Below, in pieces: positions 9,100 through 17,169 of a stretch of DNA of 39,192 nucleotides. The notes beneath the pieces are model-generated. The model had not been told where the DNA came from, made no database searches, and worked only from the letters and a program-made list of their open reading frames with translations. This DNA is from Photobacterium pectinilyticum (GTDB lineage Bacteria > Pseudomonadota > Gammaproteobacteria > Enterobacterales > Vibrionaceae), in assembly GCF_024357955.1 (NCBI RefSeq), contig NZ_JANEYT010000045.1, positions 1 through 39,192 on the forward strand. The letters are read 5' to 3'. A program made the position numbers and the translations under genes. Position 1 is the first letter of the stretch, and the number at the start of each line of letters is the position of its first letter.

Positions 9100-9861
9100 A
9101 TGAAGAAAAAATCGTTATTTTCGTTAGGTTTCGTGTTCGCTCTCCCACTTTTCGCTTCCGAAAGCAATGCTGAAACCATCAATTATTATGTCATTGCCAA
9201 ACAAGCAGAGCCATTCCAGATTGAAAATGGAAATAAGCACAAAGGCATAGTGACTGATATTGTCAACGCCGTATTTGAGCAAAGCCAATACAATATCCAA
9301 TACCACACTTATCCCTTCAACCGTATGATCGCCTTACTAGAAGCAGGCGATGAGACAAACTGGATCACCTATGGCAGCCCGCACTGGGGAGGAGTCCAAG
9401 CTGAAAACCTATCAAACTCCCCCATATACAATGTTCAACATGTGTTAGTCAGTAGCAACGCCAGCCCCTTTAATTTCAACACGATGCAAGATTTAAAAGA
9501 CAAGGTTGTTGTCTTATTGCATGGCTTTGACTACCCAGAACTTATTCCTTATATCAAAGAGGGGACGATCGATGAACTAAGAGTTAAAGACTACAGTGCA
9601 GCCTTTCGTGTAATAAATAAAATCCCTGGTGATACCGCTTTTGTGGAAATGGCTTCGCGAATTAAGTACAACTTAAAAAAAGAAGACCAGGATAAAAACA
9701 AATATATACTGCAGCCTTTTAGTACTGTTATCCCTGACTACCCTATTTATCTCGCATTTGACCCTAAAATGGACCCTGAACTACAGGCGTTTATCAACGA
9801 AAGACTCGATACACTAAAGTCAACAGGAAAGATAGATACAATTATTGAAACTTATTTTTAA
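9100..9861 (+). CDS. Periplasmic solute-binding protein (SBP_bac_3-like), lone
   Basis: This 253-residue protein has a signal peptide (residues 1-24, ending ESNA|ET). The mature part has the layout of extracellular solute-binding family 3 proteins: an N-terminal strand followed by FQIENGNKHKGIVTDIV, and a C-terminal helix (INERLDTLKSTGKIDTIIETYF) typical of that family. No ABC permease or ATPase gene is nearby. It is divergent from a hybrid histidine kinase with a periplasmic domain, so a role as a ligand-presenting sensor partner is more likely than transport; this is inference from context. An AAGGAT ribosome-binding site lies 5 bases before the ATG, and a strong terminator follows. Confidence 0.88.
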   Translation: MKKKSLFSLGFVFALPLFASESNAETINYYVIAKQAEPFQIENGNKHKGIVTDIVNAVFEQSQYNIQYHTYPFNRMIALLEAGDETNWITYGSPHWGGVQAENLSNSPIYNVQHVLVSSNASPFNFNTMQDLKDKVVVLLHGFDYPELIPYIKEGTIDELRVKDYSAAFRVINKIPGDTAFVEMASRIKYNLKKEDQDKNKYILQPFSTVIPDYPIYLAFDPKMDPELQAFINERLDTLKSTGKIDTIIETYF

Positions 9862-9892
9862 TCAGTCCATAGGTATAAAGCCATCAATACAT

Positions 9893-9924
9893 AAAAAAGC
9901 CATCTTCTTCAAGATGGCTTTTTT
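9893..9924. terminator. Bidirectional terminator (14-bp perfect stem)
   Basis: Arms 9893-9906 and 9911-9924 pair perfectly with a CTTC loop, giving A6/T6 tracts on both strands. It ends the binding-protein gene rightward and the ribA fusion leftward. Confidence 0.92.
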
Positions 9925-9944
9925 ATAATCATATTTCCGTCGTA

Positions 9945-10997
9945 TTACTTAATGAATGAGTTATCAAACATATGACCTAACTTACTGGCTTTAGTTTTCA
10001 AGTACCCCTGGTTATACGGGTTATTTCCCTCTTGTAAAGGAACACGCTCAGATATATTTATCCCCGCTTTTTCTAATGCTTTAACCTTCCTCGGATTGTT
10101 TGTCATTAACTTTACCGATTCAATATTTAAAAAGCTCAACATTCCCTTACAGAAAGAATAATCTCTCATGTCTGCCGCAAAGCCAAGTGCTTCATTAGCC
10201 TCAACAGTATCAGCACCGTTATCTTGAAGATGATAAGCACGGATTTTATTTATTAGGCCAATACCTCGGCCTTCTTGTCTTAGATAAAAGAGCACACCGC
10301 TACCAGCATTTACGATATTCTCCATCGCCCTTGATAACTGGAATCCGCAATCACAGCGAGCGCTGAACAAGGCATCTCCAGTCAAGCATTCCGAGTGCAA
10401 ACGGATCAGTGGTGGCTCGCCGCTTTTCAGGTCACCGTAAACCAGCGCTAAATGTTCTTTTCCTGTTGCATGCTCAACAAACCCATACATCCGGAATGTA
10501 CCCCACTGAGTAGGAAGCTTTGCACTATCAACAAAATGGACGTAGTTGAAAGGCTCTTGTTCAGCGAAGTAATCCCTCACTTCCATAAGAATTTTACCCA
10601 GTTCATTCTGGCCTTTACCATCACCACCATCCCCCCAGTAACTGTCTTTATGGGAGTGCTCTGTCAATAGCTTGTCACCCGTACTGACCAATAAATGCGT
10701 AAAATGTGGATTCTGACGAAATTTTTCAAAAACAATATAACGCATCACTGAATGGCGTACATCCATCCAGTCCGATTTTACCAAGTGGCCATATTTACGG
10801 CTTAATTGAAACGCCTCGTCTGGAGTTGAAGCATTTAGTATTTTTTGTTGAACAGAGTGGTCGGTAAACTTCTGAGCTTGATAATAATGTTCGCTGGTTG
10901 GCCAAGTAACGTCACTCAACTGAATAGGACTATCGGCAAAATTAGATAAAAATCCGAAATCTTCGTTGGGCTCATAGAACTGAATTTCTTCAATCAT
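9945..10997 (-). CDS. NADAR N-glycosidase / GTP cyclohydrolase II fusion (riboflavin pathway)
   Basis: Two enzymes on one chain. Residues 5-145 are a NADAR (YbiA/COG3236) domain with the [13 protein letters not shown] and [15 protein letters not shown] motifs. Residues 150-320 are GTP cyclohydrolase II, with the zinc cysteines C204, C215 and C217 (CX10CXC) and the QEGRGIGL and [13 protein letters not shown] motifs intact. GTP cyclohydrolase II makes the first committed riboflavin intermediate. COG3236 enzymes are known to hydrolyse the N-glycosidic bond of the first two, reactive intermediates. The fusion therefore joins production and disposal of the same compounds. RibA-NADAR fusions are described in plants and Vibrio. 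AGGAG lies about 9 bases before the ATG. No other rib gene or FMN riboswitch is visible, so it probably supplements a main riboflavin operon elsewhere. Confidence 0.94.
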   Translation of the reverse strand: MIEEIQFYEPNEDFGFLSNFADSPIQLSDVTWPTSEHYYQAQKFTDHSVQQKILNASTPDEAFQLSRKYGHLVKSDWMDVRHSVMRYIVFEKFRQNPHFTHLLVSTGDKLLTEHSHKDSYWGDGGDGKGQNELGKILMEVRDYFAEQEPFNYVHFVDSAKLPTQWGTFRMYGFVEHATGKEHLALVYGDLKSGEPPLIRLHSECLTGDALFSARCDCGFQLSRAMENIVNAGSGVLFYLRQEGRGIGLINKIRAYHLQDNGADTVEANEALGFAADMRDYSFCKGMLSFLNIESVKLMTNNPRKVKALEKAGINISERVPLQEGNNPYNQGYLKTKASKLGHMFDNSFIK

Positions 10998-11322
10998 TTA
11001 TTGCACTCCTAATAAATGAACAATTACAACTAATGGTATTGTAATGCCTCCTTTTACTTACAATTAAGTATAGTTAAAGTATGAGAACCACAACAAAAAA
11101 GTTAAACTATTTTATTAGCATTTTTTTCGTTGAAAGTTAAAGTCATTATAATTTAGAGCGTTATAGATAAACTATTGGATATCAAACAGAAATTATTACC
11201 ACAAAATAGTTCTAAAGTGTTAGAAGTCTGCCTAGTCAATTAGCCAACCAAAAAGACTGTAATTAACGAGGACGCATCCTGTTCAAAATTTAAGCAACAG
11301 CAAGGAAGGAAGGAAAATATGA
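10998..11322. other. AT-rich intergenic region upstream of the NADAR-RibA gene
   Basis: About 325 bases with no credible ORF. It should contain the promoter of the leftward NADAR-RibA gene. I looked for the conserved boxes of an FMN riboswitch and did not find them. A rightward TATAAT near 11147 lies upstream of the strong hairpin at 11323-11368; a short untranslated transcript is possible but unsupported. Confidence 0.4.
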
Positions 11323-11368
11323 GATAAAAAAACGACACCACGATAACTCATGGTGTCGTTTTTTTATC
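11323..11368. terminator. Bidirectional terminator with an 18-bp perfect stem
   Basis: Arms 11323-11340 and 11351-11368 are exactly complementary around a 10-base loop, with seven-base A and T tracts. It ends the small gene at 11418-11603 leftward. On the plus strand it would end any transcript from the 11000-11322 region. Confidence 0.9.
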
Positions 11369-11417
11369 TTTATTAACGCCAAGCCTCAAAACTTAACATT
11401 TAAAGGCTTAAGCTTTA

Positions 11418-11603
11418 TTATTCGCTTTTAGGTGCTGTTCGTTTACCGGTCATAAACTCTTCAAGCACTTCAGGTGTCAGTTCACCTGCGGCTTCTAAGC
11501 GCTTTAGCTCTTCAACAATGCGCTTTTGCTCGTCAATCGATGGAATAGCCAGCTCAGGCTCTTGTTCGATATCTTCTGGAATAGAAATATTGTCTAGCAT
11601 CAT
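11418..11603 (-). CDS. Small acidic hypothetical protein, 60-61 aa
   Basis: I do not recognise a function. The sequence is a charged helical protein: a proline-rich acidic N-terminus (SIPEDIEQEPELAIPSID), then an amphipathic helix (EQKRIVEELKRLEAAG) and a short second helix. Two adjacent ATGs lie at 11603 and 11600. An AAGAG sequence is spaced better for the second. It is followed by a strong terminator and preceded by the DUF6916-like gene on the same strand. Alternative names are not supportable. Confidence 0.65.
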   Translation of the reverse strand: MMLDNISIPEDIEQEPELAIPSIDEQKRIVEELKRLEAAGELTPEVLEEFMTGKRTAPKSE

Positions 11604-11684
11604 TTCACTCTTGTTTTGCAGTACCTACATTCAAACTCGGAGCAGTATACATGATTTACAACAAGAAATATTGATCAAAAACCA

Positions 11685-12008
11685 TCAACTAAACTGGCCT
11701 ATGACCAACTCCGTTTCCACTAGTACCTCGTAGTCATGGTCATGCTTGTGAATCACATGCAGTTCCACTTCACCGAGTTTAGGGTGCTTAAAGTGGTAGT
11801 GGCCATCAGGAAAATGGGTGCTACCATCACCTTGAAAAGTGATCACAAAATGTTCAATGAACCTGCCAAGGTCATCAAAACCGTGCCGAGGCTGCTGCGT
11901 AACACCACTCACCGTAAATTCTGCCTCATGACCGGATTGATCAAAAACTTTAACCTTCTCACCAACCAACTTTTGTACATTTTCCATCGACATTGGATTT
12001 CTAGACAT
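11685..12008 (-). CDS. DUF6916-like small protein
   Basis: This 107-residue protein has a central strand region, then FPDGHYHFKHPKLGEVELHVI and YEVLVETEL. That order (QG-Y-F-HP-LG followed by a final YEAVF-like strand) resembles DUF6916, a family of unknown function; I rate the match as moderate. The frame is open from 12032, but the ATG at 12008 has a GAAAGGG ribosome-binding site about 9 bases upstream and the first ATG has none, so I chose the shorter form. It is histidine-rich (HxHxHKHDHD-like clusters), so metal binding is possible but unproven. Confidence 0.7.
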   Translation of the reverse strand: MSRNPMSMENVQKLVGEKVKVFDQSGHEAEFTVSGVTQQPRHGFDDLGRFIEHFVITFQGDGSTHFPDGHYHFKHPKLGEVELHVIHKHDHDYEVLVETELVIGQFS

Positions 12009-12074
12009 TGTGTTAGCCCTTTCAACAGCCATTCTTCTGTCTTTAAGCGTAAACCACTCACCCTAAAAAACCAC

Positions 12075-12098
12075 AAAGGGCGCCATAAGGCCCCCTTT
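12075..12098 (-). terminator. Terminator-like hairpin after the 52-aa gene
   Basis: AAAGGGCGCC pairs with GGCCCCCTTT with one mismatch. On the minus strand it is followed by GTGG and then six T. Confidence 0.5.
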
Positions 12099-12133
12099 AT
12101 CGTTAAATCAACCGGTTAAATCGAGTCATTAAA

Positions 12134-12292
12134 TCAATAGCTATCGTCGTACTCCGGATAAGCGTCACGCTGGCGTGCGATACGGCGCTTTTTCTTCTTT
12201 GATGATTGGTCGAAATCTTGAAAATCATCTTCAAAATCGAAGTTGTGTTTTGACTTAGACCCTTTAGAGAATTTTTGATCTAACTTAGCCAT
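12134..12292 (-). CDS. Small charged protein, 52 aa
   Basis: No family recognised. The start at 12292 is chosen because AGGAAG lies 6 bases upstream. The sequence has an acidic aromatic patch (FDFEDDFQDFD) followed by a strongly basic one (KKKKRRIARQR), then a tyrosine-rich tail. Such a polar composition suggests a disordered nucleic-acid- or ribosome-interacting protein, which is a guess. Its first codons overlap the end of the upstream membrane-protein gene by 13 bases in another frame, so the two are probably co-transcribed and translationally coupled. Confidence 0.7.
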   Translation of the reverse strand: MAKLDQKFSKGSKSKHNFDFEDDFQDFDQSSKKKKRRIARQRDAYPEYDDSY

Positions 12293-12495
12293 GCTTGCTT
12301 CCTGAAACCATTCCAGAGTAAGTAACAAATACAGATTAATTGAACGCTGGCAACGACACATGCCAACAGCAAAATATCACTACCAAACCGTATTGAAGTG
12401 TAACTTTGGATTATGACAAAAATACTAAAGATCATCGGACCGGCGACAAATAGTATCAAGGTCATCAATCCCATAATGCCATTTGTGATATGCAT
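12280..12495 (-). CDS. Small membrane protein with two transmembrane segments
   Basis: This 71-residue protein has two hydrophobic helices, about residues 6-30 and 40-62, and almost no soluble domain. Function unknown. AAGAG lies about 7 bases before the ATG. Its stop codon lies inside the start of the following 52-aa gene, which implies a small operon. It lies downstream of hdfR on the same strand with a 137-base gap. Confidence 0.6.
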   Translation of the reverse strand: MHITNGIMGLMTLILFVAGPMIFSIFVIIQSYTSIRFGSDILLLACVVASVQLICICYLLWNGFRKQAWLS

Positions 12496-12632
12496 CTATA
12501 TTCTCTTATCGCTACCTCCTCCAACTTAGAGGAGATATCGAGAGAATAGGAGATCACCGCAATTTATGTACAACAAGTAATTTTACTGGCCACGATAAAA
12601 TTTGTTGATGATGTGCTCTTTTCGTTTTCCCG

Positions 12633-13493
12633 CTAAACACTTTCAATAACTTGATTGAACGGCACTGCTAGCATTGATTCCAGCATATCGGCTTTTTCTG
12701 TGTCTTCACGCCATACCAAATACAGCGATTGCTCCATTACTGGTGCGTTTTCAACAGGAAACAGCAAACCATCCTGCACACTGCCCGCAACAACAGGCGA
12801 AGGCAAGAAACCCACCCCCTTGTTGTTGATCAAAAACTCTAGCGCCATCTTGCTCGAGTGGGTATGCATAATTGGCGTCTTCTGAAGCTCAACAATCCGG
12901 CTATGCTCAACCGAAAAACGTGTTCCCCAATCGAGATACACCATTGGCAGTGACTTCACCTTCTCCATCGTGCAGTTTGTTTCTTTGGTAACGAGCTGCA
13001 ACTGATAATCACGCACTTTAGTCACCTGCAGATTTTCAATCTTTGGTGGCTCAGAGGTAATCGCTACGTCAACACTCTTATCCAACAATTGCTTCGCCAA
13101 GCTTTGGCGAGGAATAGATTCCAAACGCAGTGCAAGCCCATCGACATGCCGATAGATCCGACTTATCCAATCTGAAATACCGTCGAATTCCCAGAACAGC
13201 GATGAGGCCCCAATGGTCACTTGCTGATTAAGCGTCTCGGTCAATGCCACATCCTGCCTTGCCCGTCCCCAAGTTTGCAAAATGGCTTCGGCATAAGGTT
13301 GGAGGCGTTCACCGGCAGCAGTTAAATGTACATTTCCGCGTTGACGCGAAAACAGATCATTCCCCAGCTGAGTTTCAAGTTGGCGTATACGAAAGCTCAC
13401 CGCGGACTGGGTTAAAAACAGGTTATCTGCAGCACGGCCAAAGTGGCGCGTTTTTGTTACTTCCAGAAAGGTTCTAAGTAGTTCAGTATCCAC
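12633..13493 (-). CDS. hdfR: LysR-family regulator HdfR
   Basis: LysR-type transcriptional regulator. The N-terminus DTELLRTFLEVTKTRHFGRA and the helix LTQSAVSFRIRQLE match HdfR (described in E. coli as a repressor of flhDC) very closely. A winged helix-turn-helix occupies residues 1-62 and a periplasmic-binding-like effector domain about 90-280. I place the start at a GTG at 13493, because GAGG lies 6 bases upstream and the protein then begins exactly like HdfR. The frame is open upstream to 13565, but that extension is atypical for the family. It is divergent from maoP, the same neighbour as in E. coli (hdfR-yifE), which supports the identity. Confidence 0.93.
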   Translation of the reverse strand: MDTELLRTFLEVTKTRHFGRAADNLFLTQSAVSFRIRQLETQLGNDLFSRQRGNVHLTAAGERLQPYAEAILQTWGRARQDVALTETLNQQVTIGASSLFWEFDGISDWISRIYRHVDGLALRLESIPRQSLAKQLLDKSVDVAITSEPPKIENLQVTKVRDYQLQLVTKETNCTMEKVKSLPMVYLDWGTRFSVEHSRIVELQKTPIMHTHSSKMALEFLINNKGVGFLPSPVVAGSVQDGLLFPVENAPVMEQSLYLVWREDTEKADMLESMLAVPFNQVIESV

Positions 13494-13656
13494 AAGGTCC
13501 TCGACATCGAAGATAATAGAATAAAGGCGGCATAATACATGTGTATTCCCCCTCATATTAATCAATATTTTTTATCGTGACGAATAAAATTTCTTACTTT
13601 ACAAATCAAACAACCTGAAAGAATATCTGCGTAAATTACCTTTGGAAGCATAGCCA

Positions 13657-14007
13657 ATGAGAAGTGTAGGCAAATTTTACGACGATAATAATTTCCCACG
13701 AGGTTTCAACCGCTCAGGTGTTTTCACTGTTAGCGAAGCTCAAATACTCGAAAACTATGGTCGCACCATGCGCGGCCTCGCTGAAGGTTCATTGATTCCT
13801 GAAACAACTAGTGAGCAAGAGTTTTTGGCCGAAATCAGCGGCAGTAAAGAAATTCAAACCAACTATGCCAAGTGCTGGTTTAAGTATTTGAACAAAACCA
13901 CCAACAAAGTCCGTAGTTACACACTTTGTGTTTCACAGAGAAGGCAAAGTGCTAACGACTTTGATGATGATGATGTCGAGACTGATATCGATATCTTAAC
14001 TGAGTAA
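13657..14007 (+). CDS. maoP: Macrodomain Ori organisation protein MaoP (DUF413/YifE)
   Basis: The 116-residue protein has the family's N-terminal FYDDNNFPRGFNRSGVFTVSEA segment and an acidic tail (DDDDVETDID). In E. coli MaoP acts with the maoS site to constrain the Ori macrodomain of the chromosome. Its position divergent from hdfR is the conserved arrangement. GGAAG lies 8 bases before the ATG. I could not identify a maoS-like site by eye in the 163-base intergenic space. Confidence 0.93.
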   Translation: MRSVGKFYDDNNFPRGFNRSGVFTVSEAQILENYGRTMRGLAEGSLIPETTSEQEFLAEISGSKEIQTNYAKCWFKYLNKTTNKVRSYTLCVSQRRQSANDFDDDDVETDIDILTE

Positions 14008-14037
14008 AGTACCTTTACTCATCTATTACCCATTACG

Positions 14038-14070
14038 AATAAGCCATCCACCTCCGTGCGATGGCTTATT
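14038..14070 (+). terminator. maoP terminator
   Basis: An 11-bp perfect stem (AATAAGCCATC pairing with GATGGCTTATT) with an 11-base loop and a following T-rich stretch. It separates maoP from the ATP-grasp operon. Confidence 0.82.
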
Positions 14071-14113
14071 TATTTATACCCCTGTCAAGGTTGACAGTAA
14101 TTAGGCGACTGCT

Positions 14114-15142
14114 ATGAAAATTTGTTTTGTTATGTATCCGTGGGACAAAGTTGAGCCAGAGAATGACTCGACATTACGTCTGATCCACGAGGCTGCCTCG
14201 CGCGGTCACACGGTCGCCATTACAACACCGAATAATCTGACTATGCGACACAGCACAGCTATCGCATTCTGCCAAGTGCTGAAACAGACGGAGGTATCTA
14301 GCAATATCCTAAGTTTTTACCGCAAAGCAGAGTTTCGTAAAGTCCAGTTGCCATTGGCAGGTTTCGATGTCATTTTCATGCGCGCCAACCCGCCGCTAGA
14401 TACCATGGCATTGAACTTCCTCGACTCAGTGCGTGATCACACCTTCATCATGAACGATATCGACGGGTTACGTGTAGCAAATAACAAGCTTTACACTACA
14501 TCGCTGCCTGATCCGAACAATGAGTTCATCCCGGTGACCCATGTATCGAAAAACCGCGACTACTTGGAGCGCGTGCTGGAAGAACCCCCTAACGATCGCA
14601 TGATCATGAAGCCGCTGAATGGCTACGGTGGCAAAGGGGTCATCTTGGTTGAGAAAAGTGCCAAGTCGAGCGTGAAGTCACTGTTGGATTTCTATATCGG
14701 TGATGACAAGAACTACGTCATTCTTCAAGACTACATCGAAGGTGCTGAAGAAGGTGATGTACGCATCATGATGCTAAACGGCGAGCCTATCGGTGCAATG
14801 CGCCGCGTGCCAGCCAAAGACGATGTGCGCTCTAACATTCATGCTGGCGGTAAAGAAGTGAAGCATACATTGACCAAGCAAGAACTGCGTCTGTGTAAGC
14901 ACATTGGTCCGAAACTGGTTCGCGATGGTCTTTACTTTGTGGGATTGGACGTTATAAACGGCAAACTGGTTGAAGTAAACGTGTTGAGCCCTGGTGGCAT
15001 CACTCGTATCAACCGCTTGAACCGTACCAAGTTGCAAATGCAAGTTATTGATTTTGCCGAAACGGTTGTTAAGGCAAAAGAAGTCAGCATTACTCGTAAA
15101 AATGAATTTCGTCAGGTGATTGCCGATGCTACAACTTTCTGA
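14114..15142 (+). CDS. GshB-like ATP-grasp ligase
   Basis: ATP-dependent carboxylate-amine ligase of the glutathione synthetase type, 342 residues. An N-terminal pre-ATP-grasp domain (MKICFVMYPWDKV..DSTLRLIHEA) is followed by the ATP-grasp fold with KPLNGYGGKGVILVE (lysine and glycine loop), GDVRIMMLNGEPIGAMRR, and VEVNVLSPGGI (metal ligands E/N near residue 295). These match GshB motifs, but the protein is longer than GshB (about 315). Its stop overlaps the next gene, an amidohydrolase/metallopeptidase fusion. That tight coupling suggests it makes a peptide or amide bond in a pathway with that partner rather than housekeeping glutathione; this is inference. It could still be a diverged glutathione synthetase. 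Confidence 0.88.
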   Translation: MKICFVMYPWDKVEPENDSTLRLIHEAASRGHTVAITTPNNLTMRHSTAIAFCQVLKQTEVSSNILSFYRKAEFRKVQLPLAGFDVIFMRANPPLDTMALNFLDSVRDHTFIMNDIDGLRVANNKLYTTSLPDPNNEFIPVTHVSKNRDYLERVLEEPPNDRMIMKPLNGYGGKGVILVEKSAKSSVKSLLDFYIGDDKNYVILQDYIEGAEEGDVRIMMLNGEPIGAMRRVPAKDDVRSNIHAGGKEVKHTLTKQELRLCKHIGPKLVRDGLYFVGLDVINGKLVEVNVLSPGGITRINRLNRTKLQMQVIDFAETVVKAKEVSITRKNEFRQVIADATTF

Positions 15143-17108
15143 AGCGGAAATACTGGAAAGGATCCAGCAGTTCATTCCGTTTGAAGCACAGCTTAACGAT
15201 GGAAGTTTGACCATTCGTATCAGCGAATATCAGCCATATATCGCCACAGCTCTCCATCATGGTCACAACCTGCGCGGTGACCTGATGCCAAACTGTTTGC
15301 TTACAGAAGAAGAACGTTACTTCGAGGAAGATCCCTTCACCGGTGATTTCATTTCCTCGCTGCCAATCGTTCTTCAAGGCGAAGACTCGCGCTACGAGTA
15401 CGACTTGAACCGTGCGCCTGAAAACTGCATCTACGATGAAGCATGGGGCAAACCGGTTTGGCAAACAGCGCTCACCGATGAGGAGCGTGCGGTTTCGCTG
15501 GCAAAACACGACGGTTATTACCGTATTCTAGCGTGTCTTATTGACACGCTAGAAAGCCAGTTCGGTCTTTGCCTGTTGTATGACGTTCATTCGTACAACT
15601 ACCAGCGCATTGACCGTAATGTGCCAGTGTTCAACCTGGGCACAAAGCAGGTCAACACGCGTCGCTGGCGCAAAGAAATTGATAGCTTGGTCGATAAGCT
15701 GCGCAACATCGAGCTCCCGAACGTTGAGGTAACCGCTGAAGTCAATGATGTTTTCCAAGGTATGGGCTATCAAGCCAGCTTTGTGAAATCCAACTTCACC
15801 AATACACTGATCATGCCGTTGGAAGTGAAGAAAGTCTTCATGGATGAGGCCCGCGGTGAAAGCTTCCCGCTGGTTATTGACAAGCTTCGCGCTGAGATGA
15901 AAAACGTACTGACCGAACACGCCGCAGAAACCATTTTGCGCCGGACAAAGGTTAAAAAGCTGACAGGCAGCCATGTGCTGGCTTCTAAGTTGCCTCGTGA
16001 AGTACTCAAGCTCGATCGCCAACTGTTTTCGATTGCAAGGGGTGTCAATACACTTGGCTATATCACCCCGCTGAATATCAAACAGGAAAAACGCCGGTTC
16101 TTGCACCGTCCTTATGACTACCAGTTGAACTTTACTTATCGTCAGCTGGATTTGGACCCGTTCAAGTTCCGCGAGCAACTATACCGCTTGCCGGTAGAAG
16201 ATATCCGTGACGCGGATATCCAAGCAATGTACCGCAAGGTGATTGATCAACTCGCGGTTCGTATCGACTTGCTGACCAGTATTGGTAGCGATGAGTTCCT
16301 ATACAACTCGTTACGCTACTATGGCCAGCCGGATCAGAACGATATCGCCAACGCGAATTTCTTCTTGCACGCCGGTGAATACAGCGAACCAGAAGAGGAA
16401 ACCATTTCAGCCCAAGAAGCGATTCAGGCTTTTAAGCAAGCCGCCGATGAATATGGGTTGAAATGTAAAGTTGCAGGTTCTAAACAGCTTATCGCCCGTG
16501 CAATGGTCAGTGGCCGGACAATCAAGGTTAACCAAACGGCAAAATTTAACCGTAAGGATCTTGATGCCCTTATCCACCATGAACTAGGGGTTCACCTGGT
16601 AACTAGCGCCAATGCCGATATACAGCCATTGAAGGTGCTTAAATTGGGTTTACCGGGCAACACCCATACCCAGGAAGGCTTGGCGATTTTATGTGAGCAT
16701 TTATCGGGTAGCTTCCCTCTACACCGTTTAAAAACACTGGCATTACGTGTGGTGGCCGTCGATATGATGGTCAAAGGTGAAAGCTTTAATGAGACCTTCC
16801 ATGTGCTAAAACATGATTATGGGATCAGTAACGATCAAGCCTTCACCATTACGGCCCGTGCGTATCGTGGAGGAGGCTTCACCAAAGACTACCTCTATCT
16901 GAAAGGGTTGAAAGATGCATTGCATGCCTATGCCAATGACAATCTGACATCGTTGTTTATCGGTAAAACTGGTTTTGAGTTCAAACCATTGCTTGATGAG
17001 TTAATCACCCGTGAGATCCTCAAAAAGCCGACTTATATGCCAAAAGCATTGGCTATGAAGGATACCAGCGATCCTATCATTAACTACATGCTCAAATGCA
17101 TTAAGTAA
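15126..17108 (+). CDS. N-formylglutamate-amidohydrolase-like / DUF1704 (QEGLA) metallopeptidase fusion
   Basis: A 660-residue two-part protein. Residues 1 to about 240 resemble the N-formylglutamate amidohydrolase (HutG-type) fold: HHGHNLRGDLMPNC, YDLNRAPENCIY and LYDVHSYNY supply the expected metal-ligand pattern. The rest is DUF1704, named for flavohemoglobin-expression modulation by its QEGLA motif. Here H485-E486-x3-H490 (HELGVH) is followed by E517 of QEGLA, a gluzincin-like HExxxH...E zinc site. The same motif order occurs in the eukaryotic tubulin tyrosine carboxypeptidase MATCAP, also DUF1704. I chose the ATG at 15126 (AGGTGA 6 bases upstream) over a TTG at 15120. The 17-base overlap with the ATP-grasp gene implies translational coupling. 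The substrate is unknown. Confidence 0.9.
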   Translation: MLQLSEAEILERIQQFIPFEAQLNDGSLTIRISEYQPYIATALHHGHNLRGDLMPNCLLTEEERYFEEDPFTGDFISSLPIVLQGEDSRYEYDLNRAPENCIYDEAWGKPVWQTALTDEERAVSLAKHDGYYRILACLIDTLESQFGLCLLYDVHSYNYQRIDRNVPVFNLGTKQVNTRRWRKEIDSLVDKLRNIELPNVEVTAEVNDVFQGMGYQASFVKSNFTNTLIMPLEVKKVFMDEARGESFPLVIDKLRAEMKNVLTEHAAETILRRTKVKKLTGSHVLASKLPREVLKLDRQLFSIARGVNTLGYITPLNIKQEKRRFLHRPYDYQLNFTYRQLDLDPFKFREQLYRLPVEDIRDADIQAMYRKVIDQLAVRIDLLTSIGSDEFLYNSLRYYGQPDQNDIANANFFLHAGEYSEPEEETISAQEAIQAFKQAADEYGLKCKVAGSKQLIARAMVSGRTIKVNQTAKFNRKDLDALIHHELGVHLVTSANADIQPLKVLKLGLPGNTHTQEGLAILCEHLSGSFPLHRLKTLALRVVAVDMMVKGESFNETFHVLKHDYGISNDQAFTITARAYRGGGFTKDYLYLKGLKDALHAYANDNLTSLFIGKTGFEFKPLLDELITREILKKPTYMPKALAMKDTSDPIINYMLKCIK

Positions 17109-17126
17109 CGCCGGCTTCAAAACATA

Positions 17127-17156
17127 AAAGCCGCGAGAGTCATTCCTTGCGGCTTT
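17127..17156. terminator. Bidirectional terminator after the DUF1704 gene
   Basis: An 8-bp core stem (AAAGCCGC pairing with GCGGCTTT), extendable to 11 bp with a G-U pair, has T-rich flanks on both strands. It serves the DUF1704 gene and the convergent VOC gene. Confidence 0.75.
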
Positions 17157-17169
17157 CTGTTATGTCAAT

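Noticed and set aside
10998..11322. FMN riboswitch upstream of the NADAR-RibA gene
   Set aside because: The conserved riboswitch boxes are not visible on the minus strand, and a RibA-type enzyme outside the main rib operon often lacks one.
15549..16178. 209-codon minus-strand ORF inside the DUF1704 fusion gene
   Set aside because: Antisense to a protein with clear domains and motifs; no start signals.
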